A stretch of 64,000 nt of DNA. It comes from Pseudomonas crudilactis (GTDB lineage Bacteria; Pseudomonadota; Gammaproteobacteria; Pseudomonadales; Pseudomonadaceae). Shown piece after piece: positions 20,046-28,828 of this stretch. The stretch spans positions 62,001-126,000 of the forward strand of contig NZ_WXVV01000018.1 in assembly GCF_013433315.1 (NCBI RefSeq), read 5' to 3'. The translations under genes and the position numbers were made by a program. Numbering within the stretch: position 1 is the stretch's first letter; every line of letters begins with the position of its first letter. Below the pieces are notes generated by a model. It saw only the letters and a list, made by a program, of their open reading frames with translations. It was not told the DNA's origin and did not search any database.

Positions 20046-21230
20046 ATGTGGTACGAAGGTTTTCTTGGCTTGTCGGCCTGGTCTCTGGTCGCAGTCACCC
20101 TGCTGATGACCCACGTGACGATTGTTGCCGTCACGGTCTATCTGCACCGCTACTCGGCCCATCGCTCGTTGGAACTGAATGCCGGCCTGAAGCACTTTTT
20201 CCGTTTCTGGCTGTGGCTGACCACGGCGCAGAACACCCGCGAGTGGACCGCCATCCACCGTAAACACCACGCCAAATGCGAAACCGAAGACGACCCGCAC
20301 AGCCCGGTCATCAAAGGCCTTTCCACCGTGCTGCGTACCGGCGCCGAGCTGTATCGCGCCGAAGCGCAGAACCCGGAAACCCTGCGCATCTACGGCAAGA
20401 ACTGCCCCGAAGACTGGATCGAACGCAACGTCTACAGCCGTTACCCGCTGCTGGGCGTGGCGATCATGGGCGTTATCGACCTGCTGCTGTTCGGCACCAT
20501 CGGCATCACCATCTGGGCGATCCAGATGATGTGGATCCCGGTGTGGGCCGCTGGCGTGATCAACGGTCTGGGCCATGCCGTCGGCTACCGCAACTTCGAA
20601 TGCCGCGACGCGGCGACCAATCTGGTACCGTGGGGCATCCTGATCGGCGGCGAAGAACTGCACAACAACCATCACACCTACCCTAACTCGGCCAAGTTGT
20701 CGGTGAAAAAGTGGGAGTTCGACCTCGGTTGGGCGTGGATCAAAGTCTTCTGCTTCCTGCGTCTGGCCAAGGTTCAGCGTGTAGCGCCGATTGCCCACCG
20801 CGTTGAAGGCAAGGGCAGTCTGGACATGGACACTGCCATGGCGATCCTCAACAACCGCTTCCAGATCATGGCCCAGTACCGCAAGTTGGTGATCGGTCCG
20901 CTGGTCAAGCAAGAACTGGCCAAGGTCGATCATTCGGTGCGCCACCAGTTCCACCGCGCCAAACGCCTGCTGTCACGGGAAACCAGCCTGCTGGAAGATC
21001 GTCACCACCTGCGCATCCAGACCATGCTCGAGCACAGCCAGGCATTGAAGGTAATTTACGAAAAACGCTTGGCCCTGCAGCAGATCTGGGTCAAGACCAG
21101 CGCAAATGGCCACGACATGCTCGCCGCCATCAAAGAGTGGATTCACGAGGCAGAAGCCAGTGGCATCCAGTCCTTGCGTGAATTTGCCGACCAGTTGAAA
21201 ACCTACTCGCTGCGTCCTGCAGCGGTCTGA
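20046..21230 (+). CDS. desA: Phospholipid delta-9 fatty-acid desaturase
   Basis: This 394-residue membrane di-iron desaturase has the acyl-lipid/acyl-CoA delta-9 pattern of histidine boxes: HRYSAHR (about residue 35), REWTAIHRKHHAKCETEDD (about 70) and EELHNNHHTYPNS (about 205). Hydrophobic segments are at 8-28, 45-60 and 140-180. In P. aeruginosa, DesA desaturates acyl chains of existing membrane phospholipids aerobically. A C-terminal extension of about 130 mostly helical, charged residues (about 260-390) follows the desaturase core. It is preceded by the GGDEF/EAL gene, transcribed divergently, as in other pseudomonads. The ATG at 20046 has only a weak ribosome-binding site. Confidence 0.9.
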   Translation: MWYEGFLGLSAWSLVAVTLLMTHVTIVAVTVYLHRYSAHRSLELNAGLKHFFRFWLWLTTAQNTREWTAIHRKHHAKCETEDDPHSPVIKGLSTVLRTGAELYRAEAQNPETLRIYGKNCPEDWIERNVYSRYPLLGVAIMGVIDLLLFGTIGITIWAIQMMWIPVWAAGVINGLGHAVGYRNFECRDAATNLVPWGILIGGEELHNNHHTYPNSAKLSVKKWEFDLGWAWIKVFCFLRLAKVQRVAPIAHRVEGKGSLDMDTAMAILNNRFQIMAQYRKLVIGPLVKQELAKVDHSVRHQFHRAKRLLSRETSLLEDRHHLRIQTMLEHSQALKVIYEKRLALQQIWVKTSANGHDMLAAIKEWIHEAEASGIQSLREFADQLKTYSLRPAAV

Positions 21231-21241
21231 GACCGTTGATC

Positions 21242-21266
21242 GGTGCACCCGACTCCCGGGTGCACC
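21242..21266. terminator. Hairpin downstream of desA
   Basis: A perfect 10-bp stem, GGTGCACCCG/CGGGTGCACC, with a 5-nt loop starts 11 nt after the desA stop. No T-run follows, so termination would be weak or factor-assisted. Confidence 0.6.
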
Positions 21267-21373
21267 CTTCGGAACTTCGCTAAAAATCGCTTATCTCAAA
21301 GACACTTCGCCATCCCGGCGGGCTGTATTGTGGCCGTTGTCGAATTGCGGCACGTCCTTTGAGATCTGTGCCG

Positions 21374-22363
21374 ATGGTCAATAACAACCAAAAAGACTCA
21401 TCCCTCCCGCAGTGGCCCGAGGCCGCGCAAACCCTCATGGCATTGATGCATGCCCAGGGCGAGGTCGCCCGTTTGAGCGAACGCGAGCAGCTGTTCAGCT
21501 CTTTGCTGGTCAGCGTCAACGCCGTGCTTTGGGCGTTCAACTGGGAAACCCGGCAGGTGCTGTATGTCAGCCCCGCCTATGAACGGATTTTCGGTCGCTC
21601 CGCCGGCCTGCTGCTGGCCGACTACAACCAGTGGCGCGACAGCATCTACCCCGATGACCTGGAATACGCCGAACGCAGCCTCGCCGAAGTCCTGCACAAA
21701 GGCGCGGTGGAGGATCGCGAATACCGCATCATCGCCGCCGACGGCCAGGTGCGCTGGCTCAGCGACAAATGCTTTATCAACCGTCAGGACGAACCCGGTC
21801 AGCCGGTGATCATCGTCGGCATCGCCGAGGACATCACCGACAAAAAACAGATGGAAACCGAGCTGCATCGCTTGGCGACCACCGACGTGCTGACGCAAAG
21901 CAGCAATCGCCGCCACTTCTTCGAGTGCGCCAACCGTGAGTTCGAAGAGGCGCGTGCGCAGGGTTCGCCTATGGCGTTTTTGCTGCTGGATATCGATGAC
22001 TTTAAAGTGATCAACGACAGTTACGGCCATCCCGAAGGCGACAACGTGTTGCAGCGGATCGCCGAGTGCGGGCGCGGCTCGTTACGTCGCGGTGATCTGT
22101 TCGGGCGGATTGGCGGGGAAGAGTTTGCGGCGGTATTTCCAGGGTGCGCACCGGACATGGCCAAGCAAGTGGCCGAGCGGTTGCAGCAGGAAATTCAGCG
22201 TTTGAGTTTCAGCCATGACGGGCAGACGTTTGGCATCACCGTCAGCCAGGGTCTGACCAATCTGACCGATGGCGATGAAAACCTCGACAGCCTGTTCGCC
22301 CGGGCGGATGCGGCGATGTATGAGGCCAAACGGCAGGGCAAGAATCGGATTATTTCTGCCTGA
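21374..22363 (+). CDS. PAS-GGDEF diguanylate cyclase
   Basis: This 329-residue soluble protein has a helical N-terminus, a PAS/PAC sensor (about 40-160: LFSSLLVSVNAVLWAFNWET, then DREYRIIAADGQVRWLSDKC) and a C-terminal GGDEF domain (about 170-329). The active-site motif is GGEEF (RIGGEEFAAVFPG), and an RRGD inhibitory site lies five residues before it, so the enzyme is probably active and product-inhibited. It would make cyclic-di-GMP in response to a PAS ligand. The ATG at 21374 is the first ATG; a TTG 15 nt upstream is also possible. Confidence 0.9.
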   Translation: MVNNNQKDSSLPQWPEAAQTLMALMHAQGEVARLSEREQLFSSLLVSVNAVLWAFNWETRQVLYVSPAYERIFGRSAGLLLADYNQWRDSIYPDDLEYAERSLAEVLHKGAVEDREYRIIAADGQVRWLSDKCFINRQDEPGQPVIIVGIAEDITDKKQMETELHRLATTDVLTQSSNRRHFFECANREFEEARAQGSPMAFLLLDIDDFKVINDSYGHPEGDNVLQRIAECGRGSLRRGDLFGRIGGEEFAAVFPGCAPDMAKQVAERLQQEIQRLSFSHDGQTFGITVSQGLTNLTDGDENLDSLFARADAAMYEAKRQGKNRIISA

Positions 22364-22391
22364 GCCCTATTTCAACCACACAGAGATCAAG

Positions 22392-22480
22392 TGTAGGAGT
22401 GAGCCTGCTCGCGATAGCGGAGTGTCAAACGAACAATTGTTGTATGACACTCCGCTATCGCGAGCAGGCTCACTCCTACA
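22392..22480. repeat. REP-type inverted repeat (family A), longest arms
   Basis: Perfect 36-bp arms at 22392-22427 and 22445-22480 carry the family A core extended by GATAGCGGAGTGTCA. It separates the convergent diguanylate cyclase and HDOD genes. Confidence 0.92.
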
Positions 22481-22499
22481 TTGGAAATGTGTACGTCGT

Positions 22500-23711
22500 T
22501 TATTTACGCATCCGCATCAACTCCGGCAAGCCGATTTTAAGCAACCTTGCCGTGCGACTCTTTGCCAGCGCCTCAACGCCTTCATGCTCGGTCAAGCGGG
22601 CCATCTGCGCCGCCATGTTCATCACCAGCGCCTCACGGGAATACACGCCACCGCCGAGCTGGTAGACCGAGGCAATCAGCTCCCGCAATTCCAGCGGCAA
22701 TCGCCAGCGAGTACGCAACGCCGAACCATAAGCCGCGCCAAACTCAGCCAACGCCTCGCCGACTTCCTCCAGTTCATCCAGCGCCCCGCCGGCCTGCTGC
22801 CACTCCTGCAGACAACGCAGCAACGCCAGATCACCCAGCCGATGCAGCATGCCCGCGCAATAGCAGCGCTCCTGATCGAGATCGAGCAGCCGCGCGAGGG
22901 TGCGCGCATATTCAGCGGTGTGCAGCGACAAGCCCCAATAACGCTCCGCATAATCCGCCAAACACGGATCACTGAGCCTGGCGCTGCGCTTGAGCGCCAG
23001 CCCCAGAATCAGGTTCATGCTCTGCCCGGTGCCCAGACGATGCAGCGCTTGAGCCAGTGTTTGCACCGGTGCGCCATGGTGCTGCGCCGCGCTGTTGGCC
23101 GCAGCGATCAACACCGCCGTGATCTGCGGATCGGTTTTGATCTCATCTTCCAGCAGCTTCAGATCGAGGCCATTGGGATTGAGACTGCGCTTCACCGCGA
23201 CCTGCACATCGGTCATCAACGGCGCGCCGTCGGCCTGCTCACGACGTCGCTCGAGAAACACCGACAAGGTCATGCCCGGCGCCAATGCCGGCACTTCACA
23301 GAAAACCTCTTCACCAGCATCGAGCAGCAAACCCTGCAAGCGCTCGGTCAGGCTTTCCATGTTCAACGGTTTGGTCAGATACGCCGTCGGCGCCAACGGA
23401 ATCGCTTCGCGCACACTGGCGCTGTCGTTGCGGCTGCTCATCAGAATGAACGGCAGCGGCGGATTGCGTTTGCGCTGCCGCACGCTGCGCAACACGCTCA
23501 AGCCATCGACGCCGGGTAGCTCCCAATCGACGATGGCCAGGTCATAAGGAATTTCGCTGAGCATCGACAGGGCTTGCTGGCCATCGGCACACAGGTCCAG
23601 CCGGGCATCGCAACGCACGTTCAGCAACACTTGTTTGAGCAGGTCGCGAGACCACGGATCAGCCTCGGCGATCAGCACTCGCGGTACGGCGGGTAAATCA
23701 ACGGCAGTCAT
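22500..23711 (-). CDS. Response regulator with HDOD output domain
   Basis: This 403-residue protein has an N-terminal receiver domain (about 10-125) with the phosphoacceptor Asp in AIVDWELPGVDGLSVLRSVR and the conserved Lys in AYLTKPLNM. A C-terminal HDOD domain (about 150-395) shows the degenerate HD-like segment CYCAGMLHRLGDLALLRCLQ. HDOD proteins have lost the metal-binding HD residues and act in signalling rather than hydrolysis. No partner kinase is adjacent. The ATG at 23711 was chosen because GGGAGAG precedes it. It lies next to gabT in convergent orientation to the diguanylate cyclase. Confidence 0.87.
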   Translation of the reverse strand: MTAVDLPAVPRVLIAEADPWSRDLLKQVLLNVRCDARLDLCADGQQALSMLSEIPYDLAIVDWELPGVDGLSVLRSVRQRKRNPPLPFILMSSRNDSASVREAIPLAPTAYLTKPLNMESLTERLQGLLLDAGEEVFCEVPALAPGMTLSVFLERRREQADGAPLMTDVQVAVKRSLNPNGLDLKLLEDEIKTDPQITAVLIAAANSAAQHHGAPVQTLAQALHRLGTGQSMNLILGLALKRSARLSDPCLADYAERYWGLSLHTAEYARTLARLLDLDQERCYCAGMLHRLGDLALLRCLQEWQQAGGALDELEEVGEALAEFGAAYGSALRTRWRLPLELRELIASVYQLGGGVYSREALVMNMAAQMARLTEHEGVEALAKSRTARLLKIGLPELMRMRK

Positions 23712-23798
23712 GCGCGCTCTCCCTTGCAATGCCTGAACCTTAGCCAATGCTGGCCATTCGATACAGCGCTAAAGCGCCCGATGTGTTTCAAAGGGCAT

Positions 23799-23825
23799 AA
23801 AAAAACCCGCCGAAGCGGGTTTTTT
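23799..23825 (-). terminator. Rho-independent terminator after gabT
   Basis: The stem AACCCGC/GCGGGTT with loop CGAA is flanked by A and T runs on both sides, so it can work in both directions. It lies 24 nt past the gabT stop codon. Confidence 0.88.
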
Positions 23826-23848
23826 GTCGATCAGGTCACACGGGCAGA

Positions 23849-25126
23849 TCAGAGCTCGGAGAAGCACTCTTCGATGATCGCCAGACCTTTGTCCAGTTGC
23901 TCGTCCGGCGAAGTCAGCGGTACGAGGACGCGCAGAACGTTGCCGTAGGTGCCGCAGGACAGCAGGATCAGACCCTTGTCGCGCGCCTTGGCCACAACCG
24001 ACGCTACAGCGGCAGCGTTCGGTTTGTGGCTGTCGCCGTTTTCGAACAGCTCGACCGCGATCATCGCGCCCAGGGCACGGACTTCGCCGATCACCGGGTA
24101 CTTGGCCTGGATAGCTTTCAGGCCAGTGACCAGACGCTCGCCAACAGCCTTGCAGCGGTCCAGCAGTTGCTCTTCTTCGAACACTTCCATCACTGCCAGT
24201 GCAGCGGCGCAAGCGATCGGGCTACCGGCGTAAGTGCCGCCCAGGCCACCCGGGGCGATGGCGTCCATGTATTCGGCCTTGCCGCACACACCGGCCAGCG
24301 GGAAGCCGCCTGCGATGGATTTGGCGAAGGTGGTCAGGTCGGCAGCAACGCCCATCTGCTCCATGGCGAAGAAGGTGCCGGTACGGCCAGCGCCAGTCTG
24401 TACTTCGTCAGCGATCAGCAGGATGCCGTGCTGGTCGCACAGCGCACGCAGACGCTTCATGAACTCCTTCGGCGCGACGTAGAAGCCACCTTCACCCTGT
24501 ACAGGCTCGATGATGATCGCGGCGATGTCTTTCGGCTCGGCGTCATTCTTGAAGATGCGCTCGATGGACGCGATCGAATCATCGATGCTCACACCGTGCA
24601 GTTCGTTCGGGTAAAGCGCGCGGAAGATGCCGCCTGGCATCAGGCCCATGCCGGCCGAATACGGCACGACTTTACCGGTCAGGCCCAGGGTCATCATGGT
24701 GCGACCGTGGTAGGCGCCGGTGAACGCAATCACGCCGGCACGGCCAGTGGCAGCACGGGCGATTTTCACGGCGTTTTCCACGGCTTCGGAACCGGTGGTG
24801 ACCAGCAGGGTTTTCTTGGTGAAATCACCCGGCACCTTGGCGTTGATCTTTTCGCACAGCTCAACGTACGGCTCGTAAGCCAGTACCTGGAAGCAGGTGT
24901 GAGTCAGCTTGTTCAGCTGTTCGGTCACGGCAGCGATGATTTTCGGGTGCACGTGGCCGGTGTTCAGTACCGCGATACCGCCAGCGAAGTCGATGAACTC
25001 ACGACCTTCAACGTCAGTCACGGTAGCGTTCTTGGCCGATTCAGCGAAGATCGGGTGAATCTGGCCAACACCACGTGGAACAGCTGCGGTACGACGGGCC
25101 ATCAGTTCAGCGTTAGTCTTGCTCAT
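23849..25126 (-). CDS. gabT: 4-aminobutyrate aminotransferase
   Basis: This 425-residue PLP-dependent class III aminotransferase transfers the amino group of GABA to 2-oxoglutarate, giving succinate semialdehyde. Conserved segments are FAGGIAVLNTGHVHPKI, TTGSEAVENAVKIARAATGR, IIEPVQGEGGFYVAP, LIADEVQTGAGRTGTFFAME and the PLP lysine in LTTFAKSIAGGFPLAGVCG (about residue 268). Length matches GabT proteins. The ATG at 25126 follows GAGGACTGTA; a start 12 nt upstream is less likely. The gene lies downstream of gabD on the same strand (185-nt gap) and ends at a strong terminator. Confidence 0.95.
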   Translation of the reverse strand: MSKTNAELMARRTAAVPRGVGQIHPIFAESAKNATVTDVEGREFIDFAGGIAVLNTGHVHPKIIAAVTEQLNKLTHTCFQVLAYEPYVELCEKINAKVPGDFTKKTLLVTTGSEAVENAVKIARAATGRAGVIAFTGAYHGRTMMTLGLTGKVVPYSAGMGLMPGGIFRALYPNELHGVSIDDSIASIERIFKNDAEPKDIAAIIIEPVQGEGGFYVAPKEFMKRLRALCDQHGILLIADEVQTGAGRTGTFFAMEQMGVAADLTTFAKSIAGGFPLAGVCGKAEYMDAIAPGGLGGTYAGSPIACAAALAVMEVFEEEQLLDRCKAVGERLVTGLKAIQAKYPVIGEVRALGAMIAVELFENGDSHKPNAAAVASVVAKARDKGLILLSCGTYGNVLRVLVPLTSPDEQLDKGLAIIEECFSEL

Positions 25127-25311
25127 TACAGTCCTCATTCGCCGCTCATCGGGCGGCGTGGTTCAAGGATTAAGCGGGAGGAATCGACGGTGGCAGCATG
25201 CGATGATCGACTGCCACGGCGTTCCTGGCCGCAGAGAAAATTCCGGTTTGAAACGACACAAAGGGACAGCGCTCTCGTGCCCTTTGCGTTTGCAGCGATC
25301 CCTTTCTCGGC

Positions 25312-26754
25312 TTAGATGCCCAGGCAGAGGTATTTGATTTCCAGATAATCTTCGATGCCGTACTTGGAGCCTTCACGGCCCAGGCCCGAGGCCTTGATGC
25401 CGCCGAACGGCGCGACTTCGTTGGAGATCAGCCCGGTGTTGACGCCAACCATGCCGTATTCCAGCGCTTCAGCGACACGGAACACACGACCGAGGTCGCG
25501 AGCGTAGAAGTAGGAGGCCAGACCGAACTCGGTGTCGTTGGACATCGCGATCACTTCGGCTTCGTCTTTGAAGCGGAACAGCGGCGCCAGTGGACCGAAG
25601 GTTTCTTCCTTGGCCACAGCAGCATTTTTCGGCACGTTGGTCAGGATGGTCGGCTCGAAGAAGTTGCCTTCCATCGGCTTGCCACCGGCCAGTACGGTGG
25701 CGCCTTTGGAGACGGCGTCAGCGATGTGCTCTTGGACCTTGGCCACGGCTTTTTCGTCGATCAGCGGGCCAGTGGTGGTGCCGTCTTCCAGACCGTTGCC
25801 GATCTTCAGTTTGGCCACGGCCACTTTCAGCTTCTCGGCGAACGCGTCGTAGACCGAATCCTGAATGTACAGACGGTTGGCGCAGACGCAGGTCTGGCCG
25901 TTGTTGCGGTACTTGGAAATGATCGCGCCTTCGACGGCCTTATCCAGGTCCGCGTCGTCGAACACGATGAACGGCGCATTGCCGCCCAACTCAAGCGAGA
26001 CTTTCTTGATGTCCTTGGCGCATTCCGACATCAGTTGACGACCGATTTCGGTCGAACCGGTGAAAGACAGTTTGCGCACGATCGGGTTGCTGGTCAGCTC
26101 GCTGCCGATGTCGCCGGCGCTGCCGGACACCACGCTGAACACGCCCGCAGGAATGCCCGCGCGCTGAGCCAGTTCGGCCAGTGCGAATGCAGAGAATGGA
26201 GTTTGCGAAGCAGGCTTGAGCACCATGGTGCAACCGGCAGCCAGTGCTGGACCGGCCTTGCGGGTGATCATCGCCGCCGGGAAGTTCCACGGGGTAATTG
26301 CGGCGGTCACACCGATTGGCTGCTTGATCACGATCAGGCGCTTGTCTGGCTGATGGCCCGGAATCACGTCACCGTAGATACGCTTGGCTTCTTCGGCGAA
26401 CCACTCGATGAACGAAGCGGCGTAAACGATTTCGCCCTTGGCTTCGGCCAGCGGCTTGCCCTGTTCGAGGGTCATCAGACGCGCGAGGTCGTCCTGGTTC
26501 TCGATCATCAGTTCGAACCAGCGACGCAGCTTGCCGGCACGCTCTTTGGCGGTCAGGGCACGCCAGGCTGGCAGCGCCTTGTCGGCGGCTTCAATGGCAC
26601 GGCGGGTTTCGGCAGCGCCCATCTTCGGCACGGTACCGAGGATTTCGCCGGTGGCCGGGTTGTTGACCTTGATCGTCTGACCGTTGTCCGCATCGACCCA
26701 AGCGCCATCAATGAACGCTTGCTGGCGGAACAACAGGGTGTCTTTAAGCTGCAT
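25312..26754 (-). CDS. gabD: NADP-dependent succinate-semialdehyde dehydrogenase
   Basis: This 480-residue aldehyde dehydrogenase oxidises succinate semialdehyde, the GabT product, to succinate. Landmarks are TPWNFPAAMITRKAGPALAAGC, SFTGSTEIGRQLM, catalytic Glu in SLELGGNAPFIVFDDADLD and catalytic Cys in NNGQTCVCANRLY, with a C-terminal FGGIKASGLGREGSKYGIED. Length matches E. coli GabD. The ATG at 26754 has TTAAGGAAAG upstream; an in-frame extension of 76 residues is non-coding leader. The gab promoter region with palindromes lies upstream. Confidence 0.95.
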   Translation of the reverse strand: MQLKDTLLFRQQAFIDGAWVDADNGQTIKVNNPATGEILGTVPKMGAAETRRAIEAADKALPAWRALTAKERAGKLRRWFELMIENQDDLARLMTLEQGKPLAEAKGEIVYAASFIEWFAEEAKRIYGDVIPGHQPDKRLIVIKQPIGVTAAITPWNFPAAMITRKAGPALAAGCTMVLKPASQTPFSAFALAELAQRAGIPAGVFSVVSGSAGDIGSELTSNPIVRKLSFTGSTEIGRQLMSECAKDIKKVSLELGGNAPFIVFDDADLDKAVEGAIISKYRNNGQTCVCANRLYIQDSVYDAFAEKLKVAVAKLKIGNGLEDGTTTGPLIDEKAVAKVQEHIADAVSKGATVLAGGKPMEGNFFEPTILTNVPKNAAVAKEETFGPLAPLFRFKDEAEVIAMSNDTEFGLASYFYARDLGRVFRVAEALEYGMVGVNTGLISNEVAPFGGIKASGLGREGSKYGIEDYLEIKYLCLGI

Positions 26755-27196
26755 GTCGGCTTTCCTTAACAGCACCGCGGCCTGCGCGGAGCAAATTATG
26801 ATTGTAGAAAGGCGCCTCGCGAGGCTGCCGTCAGGGAAATCAGTGACCGGGTGTGGCGCATCAACAGTGCACGATTCGAAACACCGGCGCTTCAACGCCC
26901 GGTCAACGAGCGTTTGAAATCTCAAACGGATCGTAGGATCAAAGGGGTTAAAGGACAATAGGTCGTTCGAAAAAAAGAACAAAAACGCCGTGTTTGTGGA
27001 ATTTTTCAGATCAACGAGCCAAAAGCCTCAGCCGCCACAAAACCATAGAACAGTCCCGCGAAAGCGCCAAGCGAGGGTTTTGCAGGACGTTACCGTTTTA
27101 TGGAATGCAGCGATTTGCGCCGACACGCGCACTGACAATACCCGCTCAAACCCAGCATGGACGCCCCGAGCCGACCTAGGTATGATGTCGCCCGCT
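26755..27196. promoter_or_regulatory. gabDT upstream region with two palindromes
   Basis: No gene is visible in these 442 bases between gabD (minus) and the tRNA gene (plus). Two dyads stand out. CGTTTGA-AATC-TCAAACG (26911-26928) has perfect 7-bp arms, about 160 nt upstream of the gabD start. GCCTCGCGAGGC (26814-26825) is a perfect 12-bp palindrome. Either could be an operator for gab control. The segment nearest the tRNA should contain the tRNA promoter, but no clear -35/-10 pair was picked out. Confidence 0.45.
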
Positions 27197-27273
27197 GCAC
27201 CAGTAGCTCAGCTGGATAGAGTACTGCCCTCCGAAGGCAGGGGTCGTGGGTTCGAATCCCGCCTGGTGCACCA
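27197..27273 (+). tRNA. tRNA-Arg (anticodon CCG)
   Basis: A 77-nt cloverleaf with encoded CCA. The acceptor stem is GCACCAG/CTGGTGC. The D-loop segment is AGCTCAGCTGGATAGAG. The anticodon stem CTGCC/GGCAG has loop CTCCGAA, so the anticodon is CCG (reads CGG). The T arm is GTGGGTTCGAATCCCGC. All stems pair correctly. Confidence 0.97.
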
Positions 27274-27287
27274 TTGATTTGAACGAG

Positions 27288-27321
27288 AAAGCCCCGGACT
27301 GATGAAGTCCGGGGCTTTTTT
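27288..27321 (+). terminator. Rho-independent terminator after tRNA-Arg
   Basis: A 12-bp stem, AGCCCCGGACT/AGTCCGGGGCT, with a GATGA loop and a following T6 run, begins 15 nt after the tRNA. Confidence 0.95.
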
Positions 27322-27472
27322 GTGGGCGATGGTTTTATGAAAAGATCGGTTGGAAACAAAATTACACGACAATCGGGTTCATTAGGCCAGCGGTTTTCGC
27401 CACACTACGTAGCCAAACCTGAGCCTTTGCGATCAATGTAAAGACTCGCCAGAACTGGTCGCGGACAGCCCA

Positions 27473-28513
27473 ATGATTGATCAGAACGACACAGCCTATC
27501 CTGCAGCCCCTCAAGGGGAGCTTTTGCTTTTTGAAAGCTCCGAAGGTCAGGTACGCCTGGAATGTCGATTCGAGTCCGAAACGCTTTGGCTATCTCAGTC
27601 GATGATTTGTGAACTGTACGGTAAGGCCAAAGCAACCATCAGCGAACATATCAGCCATATTTTTGCCGAGGGCGAGTTGTCAGAGGATTCAGTTGTTCGG
27701 TTTTACCGAACAACTGCCGCCGACAACAAACCTTACAACGTCAAATATTTCAGCCTGCCCTTGATTATCGCGGTGGGATACCGCGTCCGTTCCAAGCGAG
27801 GAACCCAATTCCGTCGATGGGCCACCCAGGTCATTCAAGAATATCTGGTCAAGGGCTTCGCCATGGACGACGAGCGATTGAGAAACCCTCCAGTGGGGCA
27901 CTCACAGGTACCTGACTATTTTGACGAACTGCTTGAGCGCATCCGAGATATTCGAGCCAGCGAAAGACGGGTTTATTTAAGGGTGAAGGATATCTTCGCG
28001 ATGGCGGCCGATTATGTGCCGTCCAACAAAGATACGACTGCGTTCTTTCAGATCATCCAAAACAAGCTTCATTTCGCCAGCACTGGCCTGACTGCCGCCG
28101 AGTTAATCTTCCAGCGCGTTGACGCCTCAAAACCATATATGGGTCTAACCAACTTCAAGGGAGATGAAGTGCGCAAAAGCGATGTCACAATCGCTAAAAA
28201 CTACCTCATCCAAGAAGAAATCAATGCTCTCAATCGCATCGTTACGATGTGGCTGGATTTCGCCGAAGACCAAGCAATGATGCGCAAACAGGTTTTTCTG
28301 CGGGATTGGCAGGAGAAGTTGAACCAGTTTTTGGAATTCAACAGCCGCCAGATTTTGCAAGGATCGGGGCACACAACTAATCAAGCAGCGGAAGAAAAAG
28401 CCCGAGCTGAATATGAAATTTATGCCGAACGACGCAGGGCTCTGAAAGAGACAGAAGGCGAACGGTCAGCCATTGAAGCACTTCGCCACATTTCACAAAA
28501 GAGTCGGCACTGA
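27473..28513 (+). CDS. RhuM-family protein
   Basis: This 346-residue protein matches the RhuM family (named after a gene in a Salmonella pathogenicity island) in its N-terminal pattern: LWLSQSMICELYGKAKATIS, then ISHIFAEGELSEDSVVRFYR and YNVKYFSLPLIIAVGYRVRS. The C-terminal half is helical (about 150-340). Molecular function is unknown. N-terminal similarity to phage Bro/KilA-like DNA-binding domains has been suggested for the family. It lies 200 nt downstream of a tRNA-Arg gene, in sequence visibly less GC-rich than the surroundings, which suggests horizontal acquisition. No integrase is present. The ATG at 27473 has no strong ribosome-binding site. Confidence 0.83.
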   Translation: MIDQNDTAYPAAPQGELLLFESSEGQVRLECRFESETLWLSQSMICELYGKAKATISEHISHIFAEGELSEDSVVRFYRTTAADNKPYNVKYFSLPLIIAVGYRVRSKRGTQFRRWATQVIQEYLVKGFAMDDERLRNPPVGHSQVPDYFDELLERIRDIRASERRVYLRVKDIFAMAADYVPSNKDTTAFFQIIQNKLHFASTGLTAAELIFQRVDASKPYMGLTNFKGDEVRKSDVTIAKNYLIQEEINALNRIVTMWLDFAEDQAMMRKQVFLRDWQEKLNQFLEFNSRQILQGSGHTTNQAAEEKARAEYEIYAERRRALKETEGERSAIEALRHISQKSRH

Positions 28514-28567
28514 GCCCACTGCCTTGGATCAGGCGACCAAAAACTGAGCAAGCGCCTGAAGCTCAAT

Positions 28568-28828
28568 TCATTCCGTCGTCCAATCAAACTCATCATATTC
28601 ATCGTCGTCCTCTTCCCCCTCAACCTCCTCAAAAACCTCGTCCTCATCAACGACGTCTTCTTCCGGCTGGTTCAGCAGAAATTCCTTCCGTGCCTCGGTA
28701 ATAGCGCGCCGCATCTCTTCGCCCTTTTCCGGGCAGTTGAGCAATTGGGCAATGCGGTCAATTTTCGATGCCACGTTGTCCTCCAGCGTATTGGCAATGC
28801 CCCGATAGTGCGCGTTTTTGCGGGGCAT
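28568..28828 (-). CDS. Small protein with highly acidic C-terminal tail
   Basis: This 86-residue protein was not recognised as a known family. The N-terminal half is basic to neutral (MPRKNAHYRGIANTLEDNVA, then a helical segment with RIAQLLNCPEKGEEMRRAIT). The last 30 residues are almost entirely Asp/Glu (EEDVVDEDEVFEEVEGEEDD), ending in EFDWTTE. It is 25 nt downstream of the anti-sigma-like gene on the same strand, so probably the last gene of that operon. Its start codon is buried in a perfect 12-bp hairpin. An acidic DNA-mimic or protein-binding tail is possible but not demonstrated. It converges with the RhuM gene. Confidence 0.65.
   Translation of the reverse strand: MPRKNAHYRGIANTLEDNVASKIDRIAQLLNCPEKGEEMRRAITEARKEFLLNQPEEDVVDEDEVFEEVEGEEDDDEYDEFDWTTE

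Noticed and set aside
23897-25315. 472-codon plus-strand open frame
   Set aside because: Antisense to gabT, which is complete and has its ribosome-binding site and terminator.
26755-26982. N-terminal extension of GabD to 556 residues
   Set aside because: The family length is about 480 residues, and the ATG at 26754 has a proper ribosome-binding site.
27274-28567. Complete genomic island at tRNA-Arg
   Set aside because: No integrase, no repeated tRNA 3' end and only one island-type gene were found.
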